Below are positions 12,642-20,941 of a stretch of DNA of 56,697 nt, in pieces. The notes beneath the pieces are model-generated. The model was not told the origin of the DNA and did no database searches. It was given only the letters and a program-made list of their open reading frames with translations. Source of the stretch: Tetragenococcus solitarius NBRC 100494 (GTDB lineage Bacteria; Bacillota; Bacilli; Lactobacillales; Enterococcaceae); NCBI RefSeq assembly GCF_001544195.1, contig NZ_BCPY01000011.1, positions 1-56,697 of the forward strand, written 5' to 3'. The translations under genes were made by a program, and so were the position numbers. How positions within the stretch are numbered: the stretch's first letter is position 1; each line of letters begins with the position of its first letter.

Positions 12642-12908
12642 TTAAATAATCACTGCTTTTTCAACGATTTCTACTAAACGAAAACGTTTTGTAGCTGATA
12701 ATGGACGAGTTTCCATAATTCTCACGATATCACCAGTTTTGGCTTCATTATTTTCATCGTGTACTTTGTATTTTTTTGAATATTTAATCCGTTTGCCGTA
12801 GATCGGATGGTTTTTCTTCGTTTCAACGACAACAGAGATTGTTTTATCCATTTTGTCAGATACCACGCGACCTTGATAAACCTTACGGTGATTTCTTTCT
12901 TCAGTCAT
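12642..12908 (-). CDS. rpsQ: 30S ribosomal protein S17
   Basis: Primary 16S rRNA-binding OB-fold protein. I start it at the ATG at 12908 ([20 protein letters not shown], 88 aa), the standard family N-terminus. A second in-frame ATG three codons upstream lies only 2 nt from the AAGGAGG site, too close for good initiation. The conserved [19 protein letters not shown] segment is visible. Confidence 0.96.
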   Translation of the reverse strand: MTEERNHRKVYQGRVVSDKMDKTISVVVETKKNHPIYGKRIKYSKKYKVHDENNEAKTGDIVRIMETRPLSATKRFRLVEIVEKAVII

Positions 12909-12932
12909 ACGATTCATGGCCTCCTTCCATTA

Positions 12933-13121
12933 TTACTTTGCTTGTTCACGCAGCACTGTTTTGATGCGTGCAATCGATTTGCGTACTTCTTTAATACGCG
13001 CTGTATTTTCTAGTTGTCCGGTAGCTAATTGGAAACGAAGATTAAACAATTCTTCTTTAAATTGTTTTTCTTGGTCCAGCATTTCGGCAGTGGTTAACTC
13101 TCTGATATCTTTAACCTTCAT
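12933..13121 (-). CDS. rpmC: 50S ribosomal protein L29
   Basis: 62-aa two-helix protein at the tunnel exit, next to L23. The start at 13121 gives [15 protein letters not shown] and overlaps the end of rplP by 11 nt, with a GGTGG ribosome binding site inside rplP. The open frame extends eight codons further upstream, but those residues are not typical of the family. Confidence 0.97.
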   Translation of the reverse strand: MKVKDIRELTTAEMLDQEKQFKEELFNLRFQLATGQLENTARIKEVRKSIARIKTVLREQAK

Positions 13122-13545
13122 TCGATTCACCACCCATTTCTTCACGTTTTACAATCTTGGTTCTAATTGGCAATTTATGAGAAGCAAGACGTAAAGCTTC
13201 TTTAGCAACTTCATCTGAAACTCCGGCGATTTCAAATAGGATTTTACCACGTTTTACAGGAGCAACCCAGCCTTCTGGAGCCCCTTTACCTGAACCCATA
13301 CGTACGCCGATAGCTTTTGCCGTATAAGATTTGTGAGGGAAAATTTTGATCCATACTTTCCCGCCGCGCTTCATATAACGGTTCATCGCAATACGAGAAG
13401 CTTCAATTTGACGGTTTGTAATCCAAGAAGATTCAAGAGCTTGCAAACCATATTCACCAAAAGCAATTTCTTTTCCGCCTTTAGCTTCTCCCCGCATTTT
13501 TCCGCGGAACTCACGACGGTGTTTTACACGTTTAGGTACTAACAT
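13111..13545 (-). CDS. rplP: 50S ribosomal protein L16
   Basis: Large-subunit protein near the A-site tRNA elbow. It has 144 aa with [19 protein letters not shown] at the start and [20 protein letters not shown] in the middle. It is 2 nt downstream of rpsC and overlaps rpmC. Confidence 0.98.
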   Translation of the reverse strand: MLVPKRVKHRREFRGKMRGEAKGGKEIAFGEYGLQALESSWITNRQIEASRIAMNRYMKRGGKVWIKIFPHKSYTAKAIGVRMGSGKGAPEGWVAPVKRGKILFEIAGVSDEVAKEALRLASHKLPIRTKIVKREEMGGESNEG

Positions 13546-13547
13546 GT

Positions 13548-14204
13548 TTATTCCCCTCCCTTCTCAGTGTTTTTTTTAGTTGGAAGAATTTCTCCACGAT
13601 AGATCCACACTTTAACTCCTAGTTTTCCGTATGTTGTGTCTGCTTCTTCCCATGCATAGTCGATATCAGCGCGAAGTGTGTGCAAAGGAACGGTTCCTTC
13701 TGCATAACCTTCTACACGAGCAATATCTGCGCCATTCAAACGACCAGAAACTTGGGTTTTGATTCCTTTGGCTCCTGCACGCATTGTACGTTGGATTGCT
13801 TGTTTTTGGGCACGACGGAAAGCAACCCGGTTTTCAAGTTGACGGGCAATTCCTTCGCCGACTAATTTTGCATCTAAATCAGACTTTTTAACTTCCACAA
13901 TATTAATGTGAACTCGTTTACCCGTTAATTTATTTAATTGTTTTCTCAAGTTTTCAACTTCAGAACCGCCTTTACCGATAACCATGCCTGGTCTTGCTGT
14001 ATGAATTGAGATATTCACACGTTTTGCAGCTCGTTCGATTTCAACAGTCGATACAGCCGCTTCAGCAAGTTTTTCTTCGATAAATTTGCGGATTCGTAAA
14101 TCTTCGTGTAATAAATCTGCGTATTCTTTTTCAGCATACCATTTTGCATCCCAGTCACGGATAACGCCAATACGCATTCCAATTGGATTTATTTTTTGAC
14201 CCAC
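13548..14204 (-). CDS. rpsC: 30S ribosomal protein S3
   Basis: mRNA-entry protein with helicase-like function. It has 218 aa. The KH domain GxxG-type loop ([17 protein letters not shown]) lies around residues 75-90, and the C-terminal domain contains [20 protein letters not shown]. It lies between rplV and rplP. Confidence 0.98.
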   Translation of the reverse strand: MGQKINPIGMRIGVIRDWDAKWYAEKEYADLLHEDLRIRKFIEEKLAEAAVSTVEIERAAKRVNISIHTARPGMVIGKGGSEVENLRKQLNKLTGKRVHINIVEVKKSDLDAKLVGEGIARQLENRVAFRRAQKQAIQRTMRAGAKGIKTQVSGRLNGADIARVEGYAEGTVPLHTLRADIDYAWEEADTTYGKLGVKVWIYRGEILPTKKNTEKGGE

Positions 14205-14217
14205 TGATTATCCCTCC

Positions 14218-14565
14218 TTATTTTTCTGATACAACAACCGTGATATGACTTGTACGTTTGTTGATTGGAGATGCTGAACCTTTTGCCCGAGGACGGAAAC
14301 GTTTCATGGTTGGTCCTTCGTCTACAAATGCTTCAGCTACAACTAAGTTTTCAACTTCTAAGTCATAATTATTTTCGGCATTACTTACAGCTGACATTAA
14401 TACTTTTTCAATCGCTTCAGCTGGTTTATTTGACGTAAATTTTAAAGCAGCAATTGCTTCACTAACGCTTTTCCCTCTAATCAAATCAATAACCAAACGT
14501 GATTTGCGAGGAGAAACACGAACAGTTTTAGCAGTAGCTTTTGCTGATGTAATTTGTTCTGCCAT
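14218..14565 (-). CDS. rplV: 50S ribosomal protein L22
   Basis: Lines the nascent-peptide tunnel with its long beta-hairpin. It has 115 aa and contains the signature [21 protein letters not shown], whose tip contributes to the macrolide-sensitive tunnel constriction. No insertion or deletion is visible in the hairpin. Confidence 0.98.
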   Translation of the reverse strand: MAEQITSAKATAKTVRVSPRKSRLVIDLIRGKSVSEAIAALKFTSNKPAEAIEKVLMSAVSNAENNYDLEVENLVVAEAFVDEGPTMKRFRPRAKGSASPINKRTSHITVVVSEK

Positions 14566-14585
14566 TTCTCTTTCCTCCTCTCAGA

Positions 14586-14867
14586 TTAGCGAGCTGACGT
14601 TCTTCGGTCATCTTTAGCATGTCCGCGAAAGCTTCTTGTTGGTGCAAACTCACCTAATTTGTGTCCTACCATGTCTTCTTGGATATAAACAGGTACGTGT
14701 TTACGTCCATCATACACGGCGATGGTATATCCGATAAAACTTGGGAAAATCGTTGAACGACGAGACCAAGTCTTAATTACTTTTTTCTTTTCAACACCTT
14801 GTTGTGCTTCGATTTTTTTCATCAAATGGTCATCACAAAAAGGTCCTTTTTTAACACTACGACTCAT
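14586..14867 (-). CDS. rpsS: 30S ribosomal protein S19
   Basis: Head protein that pairs with S13. It has 93 aa with [20 protein letters not shown] at the start and [19 protein letters not shown] near the end, both standard. It lies between rplB and rplV. Confidence 0.98.
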   Translation of the reverse strand: MSRSVKKGPFCDDHLMKKIEAQQGVEKKKVIKTWSRRSTIFPSFIGYTIAVYDGRKHVPVYIQEDMVGHKLGEFAPTRSFRGHAKDDRRTSAR

Positions 14868-14909
14868 GGTGAACCTCCTTTTTAAAATGCGTTACACACG
14901 GTCTTTAAA

Positions 14910-15743
14910 TTATTTTGTTTTACGACGACGAACAATATGCTTGTTAGATGGTTTGTTTTTCTTGCGTGTTTTCAAACCAACAGCTTTTTGTCCCCATGGT
15001 GAAAGTGGTGCGACACGCCCTACTGGCGCTCTTCCTTCCCCACCACCATGCGGGTGATCGTTAGGGTTCATAACACTACCACGAACGGTTGGACGTTTGT
15101 GCATCCAACGTGAACGTCCAGCTTTTCCGACGTTAATCAATTCATGTTGTTCATTACCTACTGAACCAACTGTTGCTCGGCAAGTAGCTAAAATCATGCG
15201 AACTTCGCCTGAACTCAAGCGAACAAGTGCATATTTACCTTCTTTACCAAGAACTTGTCCGTTAGTTCCTGCAGAACGAACTAATTGTCCGCCTTTTCCT
15301 GGTTTTAATTCAACGTTGTGGACAATAGTACCTACTGGAATATCTTTCAAAGGCAAGCTGTTACCATCTTTAATATCAGCATTGCTACCTGAAACAACTG
15401 TAGCTCCAACTTTTAAGCCTTTTGGTGCTAAAATATATGATTTTACCCCATCTTCATAATGGATTAACGCAATATTTGCGGAGCGGTTTGGATCATATTC
15501 AATCGACTTAACTGTTGCGACAACATCATCTTTGTTGCGCTTGAAATCGACGAAACGGTATTGGCGCTTATGTCCGCCGCCTTGATGACGTACAGTAATG
15601 CGTCCGTTGTTATTACGGCCAGCATTATTTTTTAATGGGGCCATTAATGATTTTTCTGGTTTTGTTGAAGTAATTTCAGCGAAATCAGAAGTTGTCATAT
15701 TACGGCGACCATTTGTAATAGGTTTATACTTTTTAAGTGCCAC
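14910..15743 (-). CDS. rplB: 50S ribosomal protein L2
   Basis: Core large-subunit protein close to the peptidyl transferase centre. It has 277 aa. The start codon is GTG, preceded by GGAGG. The C-terminal region contains [18 protein letters not shown], including the histidine implicated in peptidyl transferase activity. It follows rplW by 39 nt. Confidence 0.98.
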   Translation of the reverse strand: MALKKYKPITNGRRNMTTSDFAEITSTKPEKSLMAPLKNNAGRNNNGRITVRHQGGGHKRQYRFVDFKRNKDDVVATVKSIEYDPNRSANIALIHYEDGVKSYILAPKGLKVGATVVSGSNADIKDGNSLPLKDIPVGTIVHNVELKPGKGGQLVRSAGTNGQVLGKEGKYALVRLSSGEVRMILATCRATVGSVGNEQHELINVGKAGRSRWMHKRPTVRGSVMNPNDHPHGGGEGRAPVGRVAPLSPWGQKAVGLKTRKKNKPSNKHIVRRRKTK

Positions 15744-15782
15744 GTCATTTCCCTCCTATTTTAATTTTTTGAACGGTTCAGC

Positions 15783-16070
15783 TTATTCAGCTGAGAAAAT
15801 TTCAATTTCTTTTGAGTCTTCTGTTAAAGCTACGACTGCTTTACGACGTTTTTTGGTATATCCTTGATATTGACCCATACGTTTTGGCTTAGGGTGTACA
15901 TTGAGGATGTTAACATTTGCAACCTTTACATCAAAAGCTGCTTCAACAGCTTGTTTTACTAACGTTTTGTTTGCCCGAGTATCCACTTCAAAAGTATATT
16001 TTTTTTCGTCCATATCTAACATTGATTTTTCAGTGACTATAGGGCGTTTAATGACATCTAGTAAATTCAT
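15783..16070 (-). CDS. rplW: 50S ribosomal protein L23
   Basis: Tunnel-exit protein and docking site for trigger factor and SRP. It has 95 aa with [11 protein letters not shown] near the start. It overlaps the rplD stop by 1 nt, so translation is coupled. Confidence 0.98.
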   Translation of the reverse strand: MNLLDVIKRPIVTEKSMLDMDEKKYTFEVDTRANKTLVKQAVEAAFDVKVANVNILNVHPKPKRMGQYQGYTKKRRKAVVALTEDSKEIEIFSAE

Positions 16071-16693
16071 TATGCAAGCACCTCCTCAATTTGAGTAAGA
16101 GCAGTTTGAGTAATCAATACCTTATCACTTTTTACAACATCCAACACTGTGACATTGTCAGAAGTAACTACCTCTACATTTGACAAGTTGCGAGCAGATA
16201 ATGCTGCAAATTCATTTTCTGATTCTACAACGACCAATACTTTTGAATCGATCGACAAATTATCTAATACAGTTTTGAATTCTTTTGTTTTTGGTGCATC
16301 AAAGTTTAATGCATCTACAACAACAAAATTGTTCGAAGCAACTTTTTCTGATAATACAGATTTAATTGCTAAGCGACGAACTTTTTTAGGAAGTTTGTAG
16401 CTATAAGAACGCGGAGTTGGTCCAAAGACTGTACCACCACCACGCCATTGTGGTGCGCGAATAGAACCTTGACGTGCACGTCCAGTTCCTTTTTGGCGCC
16501 ATGGTTTTCTACCGCCGCCTGATACTGCACTACGATTTTTAACAGCATGTGTTCCTTGTCTCAACGAAGCACGTTGCATCGTAACGGCATCAAAAACAAC
16601 TGATTCATTCGGTTCAATCCCGAAAATTTCTTCATTTAATGTGACTTCACCATTTTGGTTACCATCTTGTTTGAATAATGCTACATTTGGCAT
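16070..16693 (-). CDS. rplD: 50S ribosomal protein L4
   Basis: Large-subunit protein whose loop lines the peptide tunnel. It has 207 aa, and the loop region [20 protein letters not shown] is intact. L4 autoregulates the S10 operon in several bacteria by binding the mRNA leader; the structured leader ahead of rpsJ here may be its target, an inference only. Confidence 0.98.
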   Translation of the reverse strand: MPNVALFKQDGNQNGEVTLNEEIFGIEPNESVVFDAVTMQRASLRQGTHAVKNRSAVSGGGRKPWRQKGTGRARQGSIRAPQWRGGGTVFGPTPRSYSYKLPKKVRRLAIKSVLSEKVASNNFVVVDALNFDAPKTKEFKTVLDNLSIDSKVLVVVESENEFAALSARNLSNVEVVTSDNVTVLDVVKSDKVLITQTALTQIEEVLA

Positions 16694-16722
16694 TCCTTAG
16701 TTCCTCCTTTCTTCCTATCTAA

Positions 16723-17352
16723 TTATTGTGCTTTTACAGCAGATTTAATAGTAATCAATGATTTTTTCGCGCCAGGAATGTTTCCTTTGATTAAAATGAC
16801 ATTACGATCGGCATCTACCCGTACAATTTCCAAATTTTGGATAGTTACTCGGTTGCCGCCCATACGTCCTGGAAGACGTTTGCCTTTTAATACATGGTTT
16901 GGATCAATTGGCCCCATCGTACCTGGACGACGATGATAACGAGAACCGTGTCCCATCGGACCACGAGATTGTCCATGGCGCTTGATCGCACCTTGGAACC
17001 CTTTACCCTTGCTTGTTCCTGTTACATCAACGATGTCTCCAGCTTCAAATGTATCAACTTTAATTTCTGATCCTACTTCTAAGCCCTCAAGCTCCACATT
17101 CTTGAACTCGCGAATGAAGCGCTTAGGAGCCGTGTTTGCTTTTGCAACATGACCTTTAGCAGGTTTGTTACTCAAAATTTCACGTTTGTCTTGGTAGCCA
17201 ACTTGGACAGCTTCATAGCCGTCATTTTCAACTGTTTTAAGTTGTAAAACAACGTTAGGTTCTGCTTCAATAGCCGTTACCGGAATTAGTTCGCCAGATT
17301 CAGTGAAGATTTGAGTCATTCCCACTTTTCTTCCTAAGATTCCTTTAGTCAT
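16723..17352 (-). CDS. rplC: 50S ribosomal protein L3
   Basis: Early-assembly large-subunit protein, 209 aa. It begins [20 protein letters not shown] and has the loop [19 protein letters not shown] reaching towards the peptidyl transferase centre. It follows rpsJ by 21 nt. Confidence 0.98.
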   Translation of the reverse strand: MTKGILGRKVGMTQIFTESGELIPVTAIEAEPNVVLQLKTVENDGYEAVQVGYQDKREILSNKPAKGHVAKANTAPKRFIREFKNVELEGLEVGSEIKVDTFEAGDIVDVTGTSKGKGFQGAIKRHGQSRGPMGHGSRYHRRPGTMGPIDPNHVLKGKRLPGRMGGNRVTIQNLEIVRVDADRNVILIKGNIPGAKKSLITIKSAVKAQ

Positions 17353-17373
17353 GATTACACCTCCAATGATTAA

Positions 17374-17682
17374 TTATAATTTAATTTCAATATTTACACC
17401 TGATGGTAAGTCTAGCTTCATTAAAGCATCAACTGTTTTAGGTGTTGGATTTACAATGTCGATTAGACGTTTATGTGTGCGCATTTCGAATTGTTCGCGT
17501 GAATCTTTAAATTTATGTGGTGAACGAATAACAGTGTATACGCTGCGTTGTGTTGGTAATGGGATTGGACCTGAAATAGTCGCTCCCGTTCTTTGTGCAG
17601 TTTCTACGATTTTATCCGCTGATTGGTCTAAAGTGCGATGTTCATACGCTTTTAAACGAATACGAATTTGTTGTTTTGCCAT
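17374..17682 (-). CDS. rpsJ: 30S ribosomal protein S10
   Basis: First gene of the S10-spc-alpha block. The start at 17682 gives the standard 102-aa protein [20 protein letters not shown] and sits after a GGAGGG site. Besides its place in the small-subunit head, S10 (NusE) takes part in antitermination. The frame is open 15 codons further upstream but lacks a ribosome binding site there. Confidence 0.98.
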   Translation of the reverse strand: MAKQQIRIRLKAYEHRTLDQSADKIVETAQRTGATISGPIPLPTQRSVYTVIRSPHKFKDSREQFEMRTHKRLIDIVNPTPKTVDALMKLDLPSGVNIEIKL

Positions 17683-17691
17683 TATTTTCCC

Positions 17692-17848
17692 TCCTTCGCC
17701 TATTTTTAAAAGTAGACATAGCTCCACGAAAATTTTCCGTCACACACGGTCGTGGCAAAGCGCCCGGGCGTGTCGCAACCTCTCGCTTCCTAGCCGATGG
17801 ATCCCATTTTCAATAAGGGGAAACTTTCCCTCTTTAGAAAAAAGCACC
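17692..17848 (-). ncRNA. Structured S10-operon leader
   Basis: The 5' leader of the rpsJ transcript is GC-rich within an AT-rich genome and full of inverted repeats. These include the palindrome CGCCCGGGCG (17761-17770), a CCACGA/TCGTGG stem, and inside that a CCGT/ACGG hairpin (17733-17754). This looks like a ribosomal-protein autoregulatory leader. The regulator (L4 is the usual one) is inferred, not shown. Confidence 0.65.
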
Positions 17849-17854
17849 TTTTAC

Positions 17855-17883
17855 ATTATATTATGCCAAAGCTTGAATAGCAA
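17855..17883 (-). promoter_or_regulatory. SigA promoter of the S10-spc-alpha block
   Basis: Minus-strand -35 TTGCTA (17878-17883), 17-bp spacer, -10 TATAAT (17855-17860). It is the only strong promoter ahead of rpsJ and would give a leader of about 165 nt. Confidence 0.88.
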
Positions 17884-17934
17884 GCCTTTTTTATTATAAA
17901 TTTCATTTTCAGAAAAAGTTTTCGTCCTATTTTC

Positions 17935-17975
17935 AAAAAAATTCGAAGAACAATATTTGCTCTCCGAATTTTTTT
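17935..17975 (-). terminator. Terminator after pdxU
   Basis: Inverted repeat of 11 bp (17935-17945 with 17965-17975), A-rich on one arm and T-rich on the other, overlapping the pdxU stop codon. On the minus strand the stem ends in a T run, so it separates the B6 genes from the S10 block. Confidence 0.8.
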
Positions 17976-18502
17976 CAAATAATAGGCGAAATAGCCTTTT
18001 TTAATGGGAAATATAAAAACGAGACTAAAATTACAGTCAAAATCACATTGATAACAGTGGCTGGTAAAGAAAGAGCTGCGGTCGTAAAAGCAGTTGGAAA
18101 GTCCATCCCTAAATAAAGTTGTCGTACTAAATTTTTAATTTGCGTCATCACTAATTTGGCTACACCAGTACCAGAAGCAATAAGAATAATTTGCCAAACA
18201 TGCTTCGGATTTTTTTTAAAAGCTAAAAACAAACCATAAGCAGCAGCACCTACAATAAAACTTTCTACTATAAAGTAAGGTGCTTCTACTGCAAAACCAT
18301 TCAAAACATCAAAAATTGCAAATCCTAGTCCTCCTGCTAATGAGCCTTTGACATAACCTAACAATAAAACTGCCAAAAGTAATACCGCATTTCCTAAATG
18401 GACAAAGGCTCCGGTTGGTAGAGGTATTTTAATCATAGTACCAATCACCGTTAATGCTGCAAACAGAGCGACCATCACGACATTTCTAGTTGTTATTTGC
18501 AT
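17975..18502 (-). CDS. pdxU: ECF transporter S component, probable pyridoxine transporter PdxU
   Basis: Integral membrane protein of 175 aa with about five to six hydrophobic segments, the size and pattern of an ECF S component. The N-terminal VVMVALFAALTVIGTMIKIP is typical. The start at 18502 overlaps the end of pdxK by 17 nt. Linkage to pdxK and a MocR regulator points to a B6 vitamer as substrate. Thiamine precursor (a ThiW-like role) is the alternative, because kinases of this fold also act on hydroxymethylpyrimidine. It would dock on the EcfA1-EcfA2-EcfT core at 875-3344. Confidence 0.8.
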   Translation of the reverse strand: MQITTRNVVMVALFAALTVIGTMIKIPLPTGAFVHLGNAVLLLAVLLLGYVKGSLAGGLGFAIFDVLNGFAVEAPYFIVESFIVGAAAYGLFLAFKKNPKHVWQIILIASGTGVAKLVMTQIKNLVRQLYLGMDFPTAFTTAALSLPATVINVILTVILVSFLYFPLKKAISPII

Positions 18503-19322
18503 GTTTAGGCACCATCCTTTTTTCCGCTTGGTTATAGGCCCCATGCCAAATATGTCCGACATAAGGGTTAATCGATACACCATGCTCAATTCCAGCAGCT
18601 ACGAATGTCTTAGCGGTTTTACAAGCGTCAAATACCGAATAGCCCTTAGCAATTCCGGCAGCAATAGCTGCCGCAAATGTACAACCTGCCCCATGGTTAA
18701 AATCAGTCGAAAATAAACGTCCTTCAAGCACTTGATAATCTTTGCCATCATAAAACAAATCGATTGCTCTATCAGAAGCTAGACGATGCCCTCCTTTAAC
18801 GATGACATTTTGAGCGCCCATTTGATGAATGATCTCTGCGGCTTTTTTCATATCATTTAAGTTCTCCAAATCACCTAAACCAGATAAAATTCCCGCTTCT
18901 TCTAAGTTTGGTGTAGTTATTAACGCTTGTGGTAGTAAATATTTCTTTATTCCTGCAACACTTTTAGGTTGTAAGATTTGGGCCGTTCCCTTACAAGCAA
19001 TCACCGGATCAATTACGACGTTTTTTAATCCATATTCTTCAATAAATTGACTCGCTACAGCAATATTTTTTTCATTGCCCATCATACCTGTTTTTAAAAC
19101 ATCCACTGGACCTCCAGCAAAGACCGAAACGAGCTGCTTTTGTAACAACTCTTCAGAAATTGAAGTTACGTCGTGGCTCCAACCATTATTCGGATCCATT
19201 GTTACAATAGAAGTTAAACTTGAAAAACCGAATACACCATATTCTTCAAAGGTCTTTAAGTCGGCCTGTATCCCTGCTCCTCCAGTTGAATCAGAACCCG
19301 CAATCGTTAATACTTTTTCCAT
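18486..19322 (-). CDS. pdxK: Pyridoxine/pyridoxal kinase PdxK (PfkB/ThiD fold)
   Basis: Phosphorylates B6 vitamers for salvage to PLP. It has 278 aa. Family motifs are IAGSDSTGGAGIQADLKTF at the N-terminus, VVIDPVIACKG, TPNLEEAG, and the anion-hole motif NHGAGCTFAAA near residue 210. The MDPNNGWSH and NPYVGHI segments resemble Bacillus PdxK more than thiamine-type ThiD. It shares the operon with pdxU, overlapping it by 17 nt, and is divergent from pdxR. Activity on hydroxymethylpyrimidine cannot be excluded. Confidence 0.88.
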   Translation of the reverse strand: MEKVLTIAGSDSTGGAGIQADLKTFEEYGVFGFSSLTSIVTMDPNNGWSHDVTSISEELLQKQLVSVFAGGPVDVLKTGMMGNEKNIAVASQFIEEYGLKNVVIDPVIACKGTAQILQPKSVAGIKKYLLPQALITTPNLEEAGILSGLGDLENLNDMKKAAEIIHQMGAQNVIVKGGHRLASDRAIDLFYDGKDYQVLEGRLFSTDFNHGAGCTFAAAIAAGIAKGYSVFDACKTAKTFVAAGIEHGVSINPYVGHIWHGAYNQAEKRMVPKHANNN

Positions 19323-19358
19323 AAGCTCACATCCTTATATCAATTTCGCTTAAAATTG

Positions 19359-19364
19359 AGTATA
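19359..19364 (-). promoter_or_regulatory. Extended -10 promoter of pdxK-pdxU
   Basis: Minus-strand TGCTATACT, hexamer TATACT (19359-19364), with a weak -35 region near 19381-19387. It would give a short leader to pdxK. The -35 region is shared with the opposing pdxR promoter and lies in an inverted repeat. Confidence 0.65.
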
Positions 19365-19368
19365 GCAT

Positions 19369-19387
19369 GTTTTCACTTGACGAAAAC
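19369..19387. promoter_or_regulatory. Inverted repeat over both pdx promoters
   Basis: GTTTTC-N7-GAAAAC (19369-19374 with 19382-19387). It overlaps the -35 of pdxR and the upstream part of the pdxK promoter, and is therefore placed to affect both directions. A regulator site is inferred. Confidence 0.5.
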
Positions 19388-19405
19388 AGCCAATTGGACT
19401 ATTTT
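19377..19405 (+). promoter_or_regulatory. pdxR promoter
   Basis: -35 TTGACG (19377-19382), 17-bp spacer, -10 TATTTT (19400-19405). It gives a leader of only about 20-25 nt before the pdxR start. Confidence 0.7.
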
Positions 19406-19420
19406 TAACTCATCCAATTG
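19391..19420. promoter_or_regulatory. Candidate PdxR operator
   Basis: Inverted repeat CAATTGGA-N14-TCCAATTG (19391-19398 with 19413-19420). One arm sits in the pdxR promoter spacer and the other around the predicted transcription start, as expected for autorepression. The left arm runs on into TTGGACTA, which resembles motifs described for other PdxR/MocR regulators. Confidence 0.55.
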
Positions 19421-19425
19421 AAGAG

Positions 19426-20847
19426 GTGATTATTATTTGGTCCATTGATAAAACAAAAAAAGAACCTATCTATCAACAACTAATAAGGCAAATCATCACT
19501 AGTGTCCAGCATGGCGAGCTAGCTCCAGGAGAACATCTGCCAGCCGAACGAAAATTAGCAGAAGATTTGCAAATTAATCGCTCCACCGTTGTACATGCGT
19601 TTGAAGAATTAGCTAGCCTTGGATGGGTAGAACGTAAACAAGGCAGTGGAACTCAAGTAACACAAGCTCAATGGGGTAACCGACAACCCGCGATTTACCA
19701 ATGGCGTTCATTATTTTCCAGTCCATTATTAAAAGAAGATCCTTATGTGACCCAACTTAAAGAACAAAAAAATACTAAAAATAATTTGGACCTTTATACT
19801 GGGGATTTAAGTGAGGACTTAATTCCAGATTTTAATTTTTCTGCTATGACCTGGGAACAAATGATGCATGAGGAAAAATATAATACAGCTACCGGTTATC
19901 TTCCATTAAAGGAACAAATTTTTCGCCATTTTTTTCAAAATGTTTCTCATAAAGGTCAAGATATATTAATCACATCTGGTTCTACCCAAGGAATTTCTTT
20001 TTTAATCCAAACTTTACTCAGTCCGGGGGATATCATCGCTACAGAAGATCCTTCATTCTTGTTTTCTTTACCCCTATTTGCTGCAAGAGGGGTTCATTTA
20101 AAAGGAATTCGACAGGATCAAGCAGGGATTGAATGTCAAGGGCTGGAAGAGTTGATTCAAAAAAATAAAATAAAATTGCTTTATTTAAATCCTAACCATC
20201 AAAATCCAACAGGTCAGACAATGTCCCTAACACGTCGCAAAGAAGTCGTTCAAATTTGCCAAAAATACCACTTACCCATTATTGAAGATGATGTTTTCAG
20301 CGAATTAAGCTTCGAAAAAGAGCTTCCTTCATTGAAATCTCTTGCACCAGACCAAGTGATTTACTTAGGCTCCTTATCTAAAATTTTCAGTTCCTCTATA
20401 AAAATCGGCTGGCTTTTTGCTCCTAAACCACTAATTAACAGTTTAGCAAATGCTAAAAAAACCATGGAAATTGAAACCGACTTGTTGCCACAACTTTTAG
20501 CTACCGCCGCTTTATCCCAACAAAATTATCAAAAGCAGCAGCAACAATTAACGACCAAATTAAAAACTAGGAGTCACTCTTTTGCTAAACTTTTAGGCGC
20601 CTACAAAAAGGACTGGCAATTTTCTCCTATTGAAGGAGGTCTTTATTATTGGTTAAACTGGCAACACCAAAAACTAACACGCAATGACTGGCAAACTTTC
20701 TTACAAGAAGAGTTATTAGTAGCGCCCTCTTTTTTATTCAGTAATGATACCTCTTCTATGAGAATTAACTACACTCGTTTAGATGAAAAGAAGCAGAAAG
20801 TCTTCAAGCAAAAGTTAGCAACAGTGACACAACGGCTTAAAAGGTAA
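19426..20847 (+). CDS. pdxR: MocR-type (GntR/aminotransferase) regulator, probable PdxR
   Basis: Regulator of vitamin B6 metabolism, 473 aa by this start. A GntR winged helix-turn-helix (about 13-78, PAERKLAEDLQINRSTVVHAF) is fused to a type I aminotransferase domain (about 120-470). In that domain NPNHQNPTG, IIEDDVFSEL and SLSKIF with PLP lysine K319 are visible. Such proteins sense PLP or pyridoxal by binding it at the lysine. The divergent pdxK-pdxU pair supports the assignment. The start is unsettled: the GTG at 19426 lies within the GAGGTG ribosome binding site, and the spacing fits an ATT codon at 19435 better. Confidence 0.85.
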   Translation: MIIIWSIDKTKKEPIYQQLIRQIITSVQHGELAPGEHLPAERKLAEDLQINRSTVVHAFEELASLGWVERKQGSGTQVTQAQWGNRQPAIYQWRSLFSSPLLKEDPYVTQLKEQKNTKNNLDLYTGDLSEDLIPDFNFSAMTWEQMMHEEKYNTATGYLPLKEQIFRHFFQNVSHKGQDILITSGSTQGISFLIQTLLSPGDIIATEDPSFLFSLPLFAARGVHLKGIRQDQAGIECQGLEELIQKNKIKLLYLNPNHQNPTGQTMSLTRRKEVVQICQKYHLPIIEDDVFSELSFEKELPSLKSLAPDQVIYLGSLSKIFSSSIKIGWLFAPKPLINSLANAKKTMEIETDLLPQLLATAALSQQNYQKQQQQLTTKLKTRSHSFAKLLGAYKKDWQFSPIEGGLYYWLNWQHQKLTRNDWQTFLQEELLVAPSFLFSNDTSSMRINYTRLDEKKQKVFKQKLATVTQRLKR

Positions 20848-20884
20848 AAAATATAAGAACAGCTTATTTAAGCTTGCGTAAAAA

Positions 20885-20926
20885 AAGCACTTCAAAGAAC
20901 AAGTAAAAATGTTCCTTGAAGTGCTT
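20885..20926 (-). terminator. Terminator of the PTS operon
   Basis: Stem of 11 bp (20885-20895 with 20916-20926) plus 5 inner pairs around one mismatch, with an 8-nt loop. On the minus strand it is followed by seven T residues, so it mainly terminates the PTS operon. On the plus strand, after pdxR, it has only a weak tail. Confidence 0.85.
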
Positions 20927-20941
20927 AAAAAATTGCTTCAT

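Noticed and set aside
17351-17899. 182-codon plus-strand open frame opposite rpsJ and its leader
   Set aside because: It covers the antisense of rpsJ, its structured leader and promoter; no ribosome binding site and no family resemblance.
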